From: Streptomyces sp. AJS327
Lineage (GTDB): Bacteria > Actinomycetota > Actinomycetes > Streptomycetales > Streptomycetaceae
NCBI RefSeq assembly: GCF_013450295.1
Contig: NZ_SKBR01000001.1
Location: 686,001-750,000, forward strand
Length of the DNA: 64,000 nt
Direction: 5' to 3'
Part shown: piece after piece, positions 1 through 7,242 of the stretch
How positions within the stretch are numbered: the stretch's first letter is position 1
How the letters are laid out: every line of letters starts with the position of its first letter
The notes under the pieces: generated by a model
What the model saw: the letters and a program-made list of their open reading frames with translations, nothing else
Told to the model about the DNA's origin: nothing
Databases searched by the model: none
Translations under genes and position numbers: made by a program

Positions 1-2988
1 GAAGCCGAGGACGAGAGCGCCGAGCGGGCCGCCGAGGCCGAGCAGGCGGAGCGGGGCGAGGAGTCCGAGGACCGGCCCGCGCGTCGCCGTCGCCGGGGAG
101 GCCGTCGTCGCCGTAAGGGCGAGTCCGGCGAGCCGGAGGGTGAGGACACCGCCCGCGAGGAGCGTTCCGCGGAGGAGGCGGAGGAGTCCGCCGAGTCGGA
201 CGAGACCGCCGAGGCCGAGCAGGAGGGCGCGGCCGAGGAGCGCGAGGACGAGCGCTCCGGCGGCAACGGCTCCAGCAGCAGTTCCCGCCGCCGCCGTCGC
301 AGGCGGCGCCGGTCCGGGGACTCCGAGGGCGCGCCCGAGGGCGAGAGCGGCGGCGACGACCCGGAGCGCACCGTCGTCAAGATCCGCGAGCCGCGGAAGA
401 AGAAGGACGAGGCCACGACCGCCGGTGACGAGGTCCAGGCCATCAAGGGCTCCACCCGGCTGGAGGCGAAGAAGCAGCGCCGCCGCGAGGGTCGTGAGCA
501 GGGGCGCCGCCGGGTTCCGATCATCACCGAGGCCGAGTTCCTGGCCCGCCGTGAGGCGGTCAAGCGGGAGATGATCGTCCGGCAGAGTGGCGGGCGGACG
601 CAGATCGGCGTCCTGGAGGACGACGTGCTCGTCGAGCACTTCGTCAACAAGGAGCAGTCCACCTCGTACGTCGGCAACGTCTACCTGGGCAAGGTCCAGA
701 ACGTGCTGCCGTCGATGGAGGCCGCCTTCGTCGACATCGGCAAGGGCCGGAACGCCGTGCTCTACGCGGGCGAGGTCAACTTCGAGGCGCTGGGCATGGC
801 CAACGGCCCGCGCCGTATCGAGGCGGCGCTGAAGTCCGGCCAGTCGGTGCTCGTCCAGGTCACCAAGGATCCGATCGGTCACAAGGGCGCCCGGCTGACC
901 AGCCAGGTCTCGCTGCCCGGCCGGTACCTGGTGTACGTGCCCGAGGGCTCGATGACCGGCATCAGCCGCAAGCTGCCGGACACCGAGCGGTCCCGGCTGA
1001 AGCAGATCCTGAAGAAGGTCGTCCCGGAGAACGCCGGGGTCATCGTGCGGACGGCGGCCGAGGGGGCCAGCGAGGACGAGCTGCGCCGGGACGTCGAACG
1101 TCTCCAGGCGCAGTGGGAGGAGATCCAGAAGAAGGCCCGGAAGGGCAACGCGCCGACGCTGCTCTACGGCGAGCCCGACATGACCGTGCGGGTCGTCCGG
1201 GACATCTTCAACGAGGACTTCTCCAAGGTCATCGTCAGCGGCGAGGAAGCCTGGAGCACCATCCACGGCTACGTCTCGCACGTCGCTCCGGACCTGGCCG
1301 ACCGGCTCCAGAAGTGGACCTCGGACGTGGACGTCTTCGCGACGTACCGCGTCGACGAGCAGCTGCTGAAGGCGTTGGACCGCAAGGTCTGGCTGCCCAG
1401 CGGTGGTTCGCTGGTGATCGACCGGACCGAGGCGATGGTCGTGGTCGACGTGAACACCGGCAAGTTCACCGGCCAGGGCGGCAACCTGGAGGAGACGGTC
1501 ACCAGGAACAACCTGGAGGCGGCCGAGGAGATCGTGCGGCAGCTGCGGCTCCGCGACCTCGGCGGCATCATCGTGATCGACTTCATCGACATGGTGCTGG
1601 AGTCCAACCGGGACCTCGTGCTGCGCCGCCTGCTGGAGTGCCTGGGCCGGGACCGTACGAAGCACCAGGTGGCCGAGGTCACCTCGCTGGGCCTGGTGCA
1701 GATGACCCGGAAGCGGGTGGGCCAGGGCCTGCTGGAGTCCTTCTCCGAGTCCTGCGTGCACTGCAACGGCCGGGGCGTGCTGGTCCACATGGAGCAGGTC
1801 CAGGGCGCCGGTGGCGGAGGTGGCAAGAAGAGCCGCAAGAAGGGCAGGGGCGGCCAGCAGGCCGCCGAGCCGGAGGCCCGCGAGCCCGAGGCGCCGCGCG
1901 CCGAGGAGCCGGAGGAGCCCGCCGAGGAGCCGAAGGCCCTCCCCGAACCCGCGTTCGCGCCGGACGAGGAGCTGTTCGGCAGTGTCGCCGAGGCCGAGGC
2001 GGCGGCCGGACCGACGGGACGGCGTGGCCGTCGCCGGGCGAGCCGCCGCGCCGGGGTGCCCGAGGGAGCGCCGAGGGAGGAGAGCGTGCCGGACGAGCCG
2101 TCCGCGCGCCCCGCCGAGGTGGAGCCCGAGCGGGCCGAGGCCCCGGCGGCGCCCGTCGCGGCCGAGCCCGCGGCCCCCGCGGAGTCGGCCGCCGAGCAGG
2201 AGGCCCCGGCGCCGCGCTCCCGTCGCCGGGCGGTGCGCCGCGCGTCGGCGCCGGCCGGTTCGCCGGGCGGCGCGGCGGAGGAGCCGGTGGTGGAGACCGC
2301 CCCGGCGAGCGCCCCGGAGCCGCGGCTCGCGGAGGAGCCCCCGGCCGGGTCGCGGCCGGAGGCCGCTGAGGCCGCGGAGGTCGCCGCACCTGAGGACAGC
2401 ACCCGGCCGCGGCGCCGGGCGGCGCGCCGGGCCGGAGCCCCGGCGGGTCCGCCGAAGTCGGTGGACGAGGCGGTCGGCACGGTGGTGACCGCCGCCGCGG
2501 AGGCCGCTCCCGGCGAGTCCGGTGAGCTGGCGGCCGGGTCCGGCGAGGAGCCCCAGCCGTCGGTGGCCGGGGAGCCGGCACCCGCGCGCTCCCGGCGGCG
2601 GGTCACCCGGCAGGTGTCGGCGCCGGTAGGGGAGGCGGAGGAGGCCGAGCCCACGGGCGAGGGCACGGAGCCCGCCGCCGTGGACGCGGAGCCCGAGAAG
2701 CCCGCGACGAAGCGGGCCGCCGCGAAGACGGCGAAGAGCACCGCGAAGAAGGCGACGGCCAAGTCCGCCGAGAAGAAGGCCGCGACCAAGACGGCGGCGA
2801 AGAGCACCACGAAGAAGGCCGCCACCAAGGCGGCGGCCAAGTCCGCCGAGAAGAAGACGGCGAGCAAGACCGCCGCGAAGAAGACGGCCGCGAAGAAGAC
2901 CGGCGCGGCGGTGAAGAAGACCGCCGCCGCCGAGCAGCCCGCGCAGCCGGGCGTCTCGGTCGCGGCGGACAGCCTCGACGCGGAGTAG
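1..2988 (+). CDS. rne: Ribonuclease E/G (RNase ES type), 5' end outside window
   Basis: Endoribonuclease of mRNA decay and rRNA/tRNA processing. The reading frame is open from base 1, so the start lies upstream; 995 residues are visible. Visible residues 1-190 are acidic with two Arg-rich clusters (about 26-41 and 95-105). An S1 RNA-binding domain follows (about 223-310, with YVGNVYLGKV). The catalytic core contains VVVDVNTGKF (Asp483) and IVIDFIDM (Asp527, Asp530). Cys585 and Cys588 form the CxxC zinc-link. The C-terminal 390 residues are low complexity, with four Arg-rich modules and a Lys/Ala tail resembling histone H1. Catalytic core in the middle with disordered arms on both sides is the layout known for Streptomyces RNase ES. 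An internal ATG at 571 begins a long frame but is not the true start. A strong hairpin follows the stop. Confidence 0.93.
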   Translation, partial: EAEDESAERAAEAEQAERGEESEDRPARRRRRGGRRRRKGESGEPEGEDTAREERSAEEAEESAESDETAEAEQEGAAEEREDERSGGNGSSSSSRRRRRRRRRSGDSEGAPEGESGGDDPERTVVKIREPRKKKDEATTAGDEVQAIKGSTRLEAKKQRRREGREQGRRRVPIITEAEFLARREAVKREMIVRQSGGRTQIGVLEDDVLVEHFVNKEQSTSYVGNVYLGKVQNVLPSMEAAFVDIGKGRNAVLYAGEVNFEALGMANGPRRIEAALKSGQSVLVQVTKDPIGHKGARLTSQVSLPGRYLVYVPEGSMTGISRKLPDTERSRLKQILKKVVPENAGVIVRTAAEGASEDELRRDVERLQAQWEEIQKKARKGNAPTLLYGEPDMTVRVVRDIFNEDFSKVIVSGEEAWSTIHGYVSHVAPDLADRLQKWTSDVDVFATYRVDEQLLKALDRKVWLPSGGSLVIDRTEAMVVVDVNTGKFTGQGGNLEETVTRNNLEAAEEIVRQLRLRDLGGIIVIDFIDMVLESNRDLVLRRLLECLGRDRTKHQVAEVTSLGLVQMTRKRVGQGLLESFSESCVHCNGRGVLVHMEQVQGAGGGGGKKSRKKGRGGQQAAEPEAREPEAPRAEEPEEPAEEPKALPEPAFAPDEELFGSVAEAEAAAGPTGRRGRRRASRRAGVPEGAPREESVPDEPSARPAEVEPERAEAPAAPVAAEPAAPAESAAEQEAPAPRSRRRAVRRASAPAGSPGGAAEEPVVETAPASAPEPRLAEEPPAGSRPEAAEAAEVAAPEDSTRPRRRAARRAGAPAGPPKSVDEAVGTVVTAAAEAAPGESGELAAGSGEEPQPSVAGEPAPARSRRRVTRQVSAPVGEAEEAEPTGEGTEPAAVDAEPEKPATKRAAAKTAKSTAKKATAKSAEKKAATKTAAKSTTKKAATKAAAKSAEKKTASKTAAKKTAAKKTGAAVKKTAAAEQPAQPGVSVAADSLDAE
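2014..2634 (+). repeat. Four Arg-rich repeat modules inside the RNase E/G tail
   Basis: Four degenerate modules of the form (R)xRRRxxRxxxxPxG are encoded near 2014-2070, 2212-2265, 2404-2454 and 2584-2634. They are separated by 60-65 residues of acidic Ala/Glu/Pro-rich linker. Similar Arg-rich segments in RNase E tails bind RNA or degradosome partners; that role is inferred here. Confidence 0.6.
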
Positions 2989-3042
2989 CGCGCGGCACGT
3001 CAGCCGGTCGCCGACCAGCGCCGGGTGACGCGGAACACCGTG

Positions 3043-3077
3043 GTCCGGCCGGTCCCCGCTCCGGGGACCGGCCGGAC
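3043..3077 (+). terminator. Perfect 16-bp hairpin after the RNase E/G gene
   Basis: Arms GTCCGGCCGGTCCCCG (3043-3058) and CGGGGACCGGCCGGAC (3062-3077) are fully complementary around a 3-nt loop. There is no T run, as is usual for terminators in high-GC actinobacteria. It lies 55 nt after the stop codon. Confidence 0.8.
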
Positions 3078-3147
3078 TGTTGCGTGCCTACCTGGTGGCG
3101 GCTCTCGTGGCCGTCGCGGGGCCGTGGTGCGGCCGCCCGGGCCCCGT

Positions 3148-3176
3148 TTGACCAGGGGAGCAGCGCCCCGTAGCCT
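3148..3176 (+). promoter_or_regulatory. Housekeeping-type promoter for rplU-rpmA
   Basis: TTGACC (3148-3153) and TAGCCT (3171-3176) are separated by 17 nt, a close match to the principal-sigma consensus. Transcription would start near 3183, giving a leader of about 165 nt before rplU. Confidence 0.7.
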
Positions 3177-3182
3177 TGTCCG

Positions 3183-3347
3183 TCGGCGTGTCGTGCTGAC
3201 CCGCCGTGCCCCTGAGCACCCACCTCCCGCGCCATCCGCCGGGAGAGGCCGCTCAGTCCTTCCGGATCACTCCGCCGGGCCGCCACGCGGCCGGGCGTGG
3301 AGCGGCTGGCATCAGGGGCTCCGTTTCGAGCAGAGAGAGAGTTCCGC
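3183..3347 (+). other. Long 5' leader of rplU
   Basis: About 165 nt lie between the predicted start of transcription and rplU. A GC-rich inverted repeat (GGCCGC...GCGGCC) lies around 3278-3296, and a purine-rich AGAGAGAG ribosome-binding site just before the GTG. Ribosomal-protein leaders often mediate autoregulation; that is only a possibility here. Confidence 0.35.
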
Positions 3348-3674
3348 GTGTACGCGATCGTGCGCACCGGCGGGCGTCAGCAGAAGGTGTCTGTTGGCGA
3401 CGTCATCGAGGTTGACCGGATTTCTGACAGCAAGGTCGGCGACAGCGTCGAACTCTCGACCCTGCTTGTGGTCGACGGGGACGCGGTCACCAGCGACCCG
3501 TGGGTCCTGGCCGGAGTGAAGGCGCGGGCCGAGGTGGTGGACCACCACAAGGGCGAGAAGATCCGGATCCAGAAGTACAAGAACAAGACCGGCTACCGCA
3601 AGCGGATCGGTCACCGTCAGCTGCACACCGCGCTGAAGATCACCGGTATCGACGCCCCGGCCGCCAAGAAGTAA
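3348..3674 (+). CDS. rplU: 50S ribosomal protein L21
   Basis: Structural protein of the large subunit that contacts 23S rRNA. The 108-residue product is the normal family length: it opens with [19 protein letters not shown] and ends with the L21 signature region [17 protein letters not shown]. The start is the GTG at 3348, with a purine-rich ribosome-binding site about 8 nt upstream; the 17 extra codons open further upstream do not resemble L21. rpmA follows after 14 nt, so the two are cotranscribed. Confidence 0.97.
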   Translation: MYAIVRTGGRQQKVSVGDVIEVDRISDSKVGDSVELSTLLVVDGDAVTSDPWVLAGVKARAEVVDHHKGEKIRIQKYKNKTGYRKRIGHRQLHTALKITGIDAPAAKK

Positions 3675-3688
3675 GGGACTGAGAAGAG

Positions 3689-3940
3689 ATGGCACACAAG
3701 AAGGGCGCATCGTCCACTCGGAACGGGCGCGACTCCAACCCGCAGTACCTCGGTGTGAAGCGCTTCGGCGGTCAGGTCGTCAGCGCGGGTGAGATCCTGG
3801 TCCGCCAGCGCGGCACCCACTTCCACCCCGGTGTGGGCGTCGGCCGTGGCGGCGACGACACGCTGTTCGCGCTGAACCCGGGCGCCGTGCAGTTCGGTAC
3901 CCGCCGTGGCCGCAAGGTCGTGAACATCGTCCCGGCCTGA
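3689..3940 (+). CDS. rpmA: 50S ribosomal protein L27
   Basis: Large-subunit protein whose N-terminus reaches the peptidyl-transferase centre. It has 83 residues and begins [20 protein letters not shown], with no N-terminal prepeptide of the Firmicutes kind. The conserved GxxxVxxGxIxxRQRGTxxHPG block is present. An AGAAGAG ribosome-binding site precedes the ATG. It is the second gene of the rplU operon and is followed by a very large hairpin. Confidence 0.97.
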   Translation: MAHKKGASSTRNGRDSNPQYLGVKRFGGQVVSAGEILVRQRGTHFHPGVGVGRGGDDTLFALNPGAVQFGTRRGRKVVNIVPA

Positions 3941-3977
3941 CCCTCAGGTCAGTTCGGCACGGCACTCGATTTCCGCT

Positions 3978-4044
3978 CCGAGGGCGGACCCGCGCTCCCG
4001 CGCGTACACGGCTTCGTGTGCGCGGGGGATGGGTCCGCCCTCGG
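3978..4044 (+). terminator. Extended hairpin terminator after rpmA
   Basis: Outer arms CCGAGGGCGGACCC (3978-3991) and GGGTCCGCCCTCGG (4031-4044) pair perfectly over 14 bp. The 39-nt interior folds again (CGCGCGTACAC against GTGTGCGCG), giving one long rod. It separates the ribosomal protein operon from obg. Confidence 0.8.
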
Positions 4045-4060
4045 CGCGTTACGGCAGCCG

Positions 4061-4091
4061 GTGGAGCGCGGGCGGACGCCGCGCGCTCCAC
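4061..4091 (+). terminator. Second hairpin between rpmA and obg
   Basis: Arms GTGGAGCGCG (4061-4070) and CGCGCTCCAC (4082-4091) pair perfectly around an 11-nt loop. It could be a back-up terminator or part of the obg leader. Confidence 0.5.
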
Positions 4092-4223
4092 GGGTGAGCC
4101 GTTCCACCATGGAGGTCCGGCGGGCCCGGCGGCCCGGCGGTCCGCCCCACGGGTACCGGCGCCTGGGCGCCGGGCTCCCGGGCACCACCCCGAACCCGTT
4201 CCACCCACGTCCTGGAGGCCGTT

Positions 4224-5678
4224 ATGACCACCTTCGTTGACCGCGTCGACCTGCATATCGCCGCGGGTAACGGAGGGCACGGCTGTGCCTCCGTGCACCG
4301 GGAGAAGTTCAAGCCGCTGGGCGGGCCGGACGGCGGCAACGGCGGGCGCGGCGGGGACGTCGTCCTCGTCGTGGACCCGGACGTGACCACGCTGCTGGAG
4401 TACCACCACTCCCCGCACCGGAAGGCGACCAACGGGAAGCCGGGGGAGGGCGGGCACCGCTCCGGTTCGGACGGCCGGGACCTCGTGCTGTCGGTGCCGG
4501 ACGGCACCGTGGTGCGGGACTCCCGGGGCGAGGTGCTGGCCGACCTGGTCGGCGGCGGCACCACCTTCGTCGCGGGGCAGGGCGGACGCGGGGGGCTGGG
4601 GAACGCCGCGCTGGCCTCCGCCCGCCGCAAGGCGCCGGGTTTCGCGCTGCTGGGTGAGCCGGGCACCAGCCGTGATCTGGTGCTGGAGCTGAAGACCGTC
4701 GCGGACGTGGCGCTGGTCGGCTACCCGAGCGCCGGGAAGTCCTCGCTGATCTCGGTGCTCTCGGCGGCCAAGCCGAAGATCGCGGACTATCCGTTCACCA
4801 CGCTGGTGCCGAACCTGGGCGTGGTGACGGCGGGCGGCAGCGTCTACACGGTCGCCGACGTGCCCGGGCTGATCCCGGGGGCCAGCCACGGCAAGGGCCT
4901 GGGTCTGGAGTTCCTCCGGCACGTCGAGCGCTGCTCGGTCCTGGTGCACGTGCTCGACGCGGCGGCGCTGGAGTCCGAGCGGGACCCGCTCTCCGACCTC
5001 GACGTGATCGAGGAGGAGCTGGCGCGGTACGGGGGGCTGGCCGACCGGCCGCGCGTGGTGGCGCTGAACAAGGTCGACATCCCGGACGGGCAGGAGCTGG
5101 CGGACATGGTCCGCGAGGAGCTGGAGAAGCGCGGCTTCCCCGTCTTCGAGGTGTCCGCCGTGAGCCGCAAGGGCCTGAAGGAGCTGTCGTACGCGCTGGC
5201 GGGCGCGGTGGACGCGGCCCGTGCGACCCGTCCGGCGGCGGAGTCCACCCGCGTCGTCATCCGGCCGCCCGCCGTGGACGAGGCCGGGTTCAGTGTGACG
5301 CGCGAGGCGGACGGTCTCTTCCGGGTACGCGGGACGAAGCCGGAGCGCTGGGTGCGGCAGACCGACTTCAACAACGACGAGGCGGTCGGCTATCTCGCGG
5401 ACCGGCTGAACCGGCTGGGCGTCGAGCAGGAACTGCTCAAGCAGGGCGCCCGGGAGGGCGACGGCGTCGCCATCGGCCCGGAGGAGAACGCCGTCGTCTT
5501 CGACTGGGAGCCCGCGATGGTCTCCGGCGCCGAGATGCTGGGCCGCCGGGGTGAGGACCACCGGATGGAGGAGTCGCGTCCGGCTGCCCAGCGCCGCCGG
5601 GACCGCGAGTCGGAACGGGACGAGGCGCTGGGCGAGTTCGACGAGTTCGACCCCTTCGACGGTCGGTCGGGCCGCTGA
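4224..5678 (+). CDS. obgE: GTPase Obg (CgtA)
   Basis: GTPase acting in 50S ribosome maturation and stress/development signalling; in Streptomyces it is linked to aerial growth. The 484 residues comprise a glycine-rich Obg fold (1-158, with GGNGGRGGD), a G domain with GYPSAGKSS (166-174), DVPGL (about 212) and NKVD (about 281), and an actinobacterial OCT domain (about 345-430). A charged, disordered tail ends it. The ATG at 4224 follows a GGAGG ribosome-binding site. It is next to rplU-rpmA, the classic arrangement, but has its own leader after two hairpins. Confidence 0.96.
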   Translation: MTTFVDRVDLHIAAGNGGHGCASVHREKFKPLGGPDGGNGGRGGDVVLVVDPDVTTLLEYHHSPHRKATNGKPGEGGHRSGSDGRDLVLSVPDGTVVRDSRGEVLADLVGGGTTFVAGQGGRGGLGNAALASARRKAPGFALLGEPGTSRDLVLELKTVADVALVGYPSAGKSSLISVLSAAKPKIADYPFTTLVPNLGVVTAGGSVYTVADVPGLIPGASHGKGLGLEFLRHVERCSVLVHVLDAAALESERDPLSDLDVIEEELARYGGLADRPRVVALNKVDIPDGQELADMVREELEKRGFPVFEVSAVSRKGLKELSYALAGAVDAARATRPAAESTRVVIRPPAVDEAGFSVTREADGLFRVRGTKPERWVRQTDFNNDEAVGYLADRLNRLGVEQELLKQGAREGDGVAIGPEENAVVFDWEPAMVSGAEMLGRRGEDHRMEESRPAAQRRRDRESERDEALGEFDEFDPFDGRSGR

Positions 5679-5683
5679 CCACC

Positions 5684-5713
5684 CGGTCCCGTTCCGCGCA
5701 CCGGACGGGACCG
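5684..5713. terminator. Bidirectional terminator, obg / TetR gene
   Basis: Arms CGGTCCCGT (5684-5692) and ACGGGACCG (5705-5713) are perfectly complementary around a 12-nt loop. It sits between the convergent obg and TetR stop codons and could serve both. Confidence 0.65.
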
Positions 5714-5734
5714 CGAACCGCCGCCCGGCCGGTG

Positions 5735-6313
5735 CTACTCGGGCGGGATGATCAGCTGGACGAGGTTCTCCACCAGCCGCTCCGTCGGCCCGCGGCCCTC
5801 CAGGATCCCGGGCGTCGTGAGGTGGTCGAGGAGCAGGCCGGTCATGGCGAAGTAGAGCGTCAGCACGTGGTCCGCCCCGCCGGGGAGTCCGGCGTCCTCG
5901 TGGAAGCGGAGGTTCTCCGCCAGCTCCGCGCGCAGGCTGTGGTGCAGCTGGGCGCGGAGTTCCGGACGGCGGGTGGCCTCCAGGCGTAGCTCCAGCATGG
6001 CCAGGTAGCCGGTGCGTTCGGCGGCCATGCGCTCGACGAGCCAGACCATCAGCTCGGTGACCAGTTCCCGGGAGGGCGGCGCGCTCATCGCCTCGGTCAC
6101 CTGGTGGGGGTCGGGCGTCATCCGGAGCCGGACCCTCCCGCCGACCTGGGTGAACAGGTCGTCCCTGCTGGCGAAGTAGTTGGAGGCGGTGCCGGTCGGC
6201 ACCTCCGCCTCGGTGTCCACCGCGCGGAAGGTGAGCCCGCGCGCGCCGTCCCGGGCGAGCACCTCGATCGCCGCGTCGATGAGGGCCGTACGTCGCTCCG
6301 GATTCCTGACCAT
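5735..6313 (-). CDS. TetR family transcriptional regulator
   Basis: 192 residues. The N-terminus (MVRNPERRTALIDAAIEVLA, then FRAVDTEAEVPTGTASNYF at about 27-45) is a standard TetR helix-turn-helix; the rest is the variable ligand-binding, dimerisation half. The start was set at the ATG at 6313; an in-frame extension to 6346 adds 11 unconserved residues. It is transcribed divergently from the reductase at 6556, with palindromic sequence between them. The simplest model is a repressor of itself and that reductase. The ligand is unknown. Confidence 0.85.
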   Translation of the reverse strand: MVRNPERRTALIDAAIEVLARDGARGLTFRAVDTEAEVPTGTASNYFASRDDLFTQVGGRVRLRMTPDPHQVTEAMSAPPSRELVTELMVWLVERMAAERTGYLAMLELRLEATRRPELRAQLHHSLRAELAENLRFHEDAGLPGGADHVLTLYFAMTGLLLDHLTTPGILEGRGPTERLVENLVQLIIPPE

Positions 6314-6353
6314 GGGGACCTCCCGGTCTGGGCGGGGAAAAAGCACGTTGCGT

Positions 6354-6389
6354 AACCACTACAGGTGTAGCACTATAGCCGGAGTGGTT
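6354..6389. promoter_or_regulatory. Candidate TetR operator in divergent intergenic region
   Basis: Two nested symmetries are visible. CTACA-GG-TGTAG is a short palindrome at 6359-6370. AACCACT (6354-6360) and AGTGGTT (6383-6389) are perfect inverted arms around it. A TATAGT -10-like box reads on the minus strand within the same stretch, so binding would block the regulator's own promoter. The remaining 160 nt up to the reductase show nothing further except its ribosome-binding site. Confidence 0.5.
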
Positions 6390-6555
6390 GGGGTCGACCG
6401 GATCGCGTCCGACGGAGGGCGTCCCGGGCTGTGGCACACCAGACGGCCCCACCCGCCAGCACCCCCGGATGACCGCCCGGGGCCGCGGCGTCCGGGGACG
6501 GCGGGATGACGCGACGCGGCGCGAACCGTTCAGCTGACACAGAGGAGATACCCGT

Positions 6556-7131
6556 ATGCGCAAGCTGACCTACTACGTCGCGGCGTCGATCGACGGCTTC
6601 ATCGGAGACCCCAGCGGGGAGGCGGAGTTCTTCACCCGGTACGTCGACGAGGAGTACTCCGCGATGCTCGACGAGGAGTACTACGAGACCCTGCCGACCC
6701 CGGCCCGCGCGATACTCGGCCTGCCCGACCGGGAGAACCGCCGCTTCGACACGGTCATCCAGGGCCGGGGCAGCTACGAGGTGGGGCTGAAGATCGGGTT
6801 CACCAGCCCCTACGCCCATCTGAAGCAGTACGTCGTCTCCCGCACCCTCACCTCGCCCGACCCCGACGTCGAGATCGTCTCGGGCGATGTCGTGGGCCTG
6901 GTACGGGAGTTGAAGCGGCAGGAGGGGCTCGGCATCTACCTGTGCGGCGGCGCCGGGGTCGCCGGGCTGCTGCGGGACGAGGTGGACGAGCTGGTCATCA
7001 AGAGCTACCCGGTGGTGCTGGGCAGCGGGATGCCCATGTTCGACTCCGCGTTCGCGCTGGAGGAGTTCGCCCTGGAGTCGGTGCGCTCCTTCAACAACGG
7101 CGTGGTCGTCCGCGAGTACCGCCGGGCCTGA
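6556..7131 (+). CDS. Dihydrofolate reductase family protein (RibD C-terminal domain)
   Basis: 191 residues of the RibD_C/DHFR-like fold, NADPH-dependent reductases whose substrates are mostly unknown outside riboflavin synthesis. MRKLTYYVAASIDGFIGDPSG is the characteristic first strand and substrate loop. GRGSYEVGL and YLCGGAGVAGLL provide the nucleotide-binding segments, and the C-terminus (FNNGVVVREYRRA) is typical. A GAGGAG ribosome-binding site precedes the ATG. Being divergent from a TetR regulator, it is probably inducible. It need not be a folate enzyme. Confidence 0.8.
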   Translation: MRKLTYYVAASIDGFIGDPSGEAEFFTRYVDEEYSAMLDEEYYETLPTPARAILGLPDRENRRFDTVIQGRGSYEVGLKIGFTSPYAHLKQYVVSRTLTSPDPDVEIVSGDVVGLVRELKRQEGLGIYLCGGAGVAGLLRDEVDELVIKSYPVVLGSGMPMFDSAFALEEFALESVRSFNNGVVVREYRRA

Positions 7132-7194
7132 CCGCCGCCTCCGGCGGGGTGGTGGCGAGACACCGGTGGCGGTAGCGCCGCCGCCGGGACGCGT

Positions 7195-7226
7195 GTGGCC
7201 CCGGGAGGCGAACCTCCCGGGGCCAC
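7195..7226. terminator. Perfect 14-bp tetraloop hairpin
   Basis: Arms GTGGCCCCGGGAGG (7195-7208) and CCTCCCGGGGCCAC (7213-7226) close on a CGAA tetraloop. It sits between convergent genes and is likely a bidirectional terminator. Confidence 0.8.
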
Positions 7227-7242
7227 CGCGCGGGCGGGAACG

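Noticed and set aside
1269..2867. Long minus-strand frame inside the RNase E/G gene
   Set aside because: Antisense to the repetitive tail; simple-sequence shadow.
3780..6563. 927-codon minus-strand open frame across rpmA, obg and the TetR gene
   Set aside because: Composition is Arg/Pro/Gly-rich without any domain, and it is antisense to confidently identified genes.
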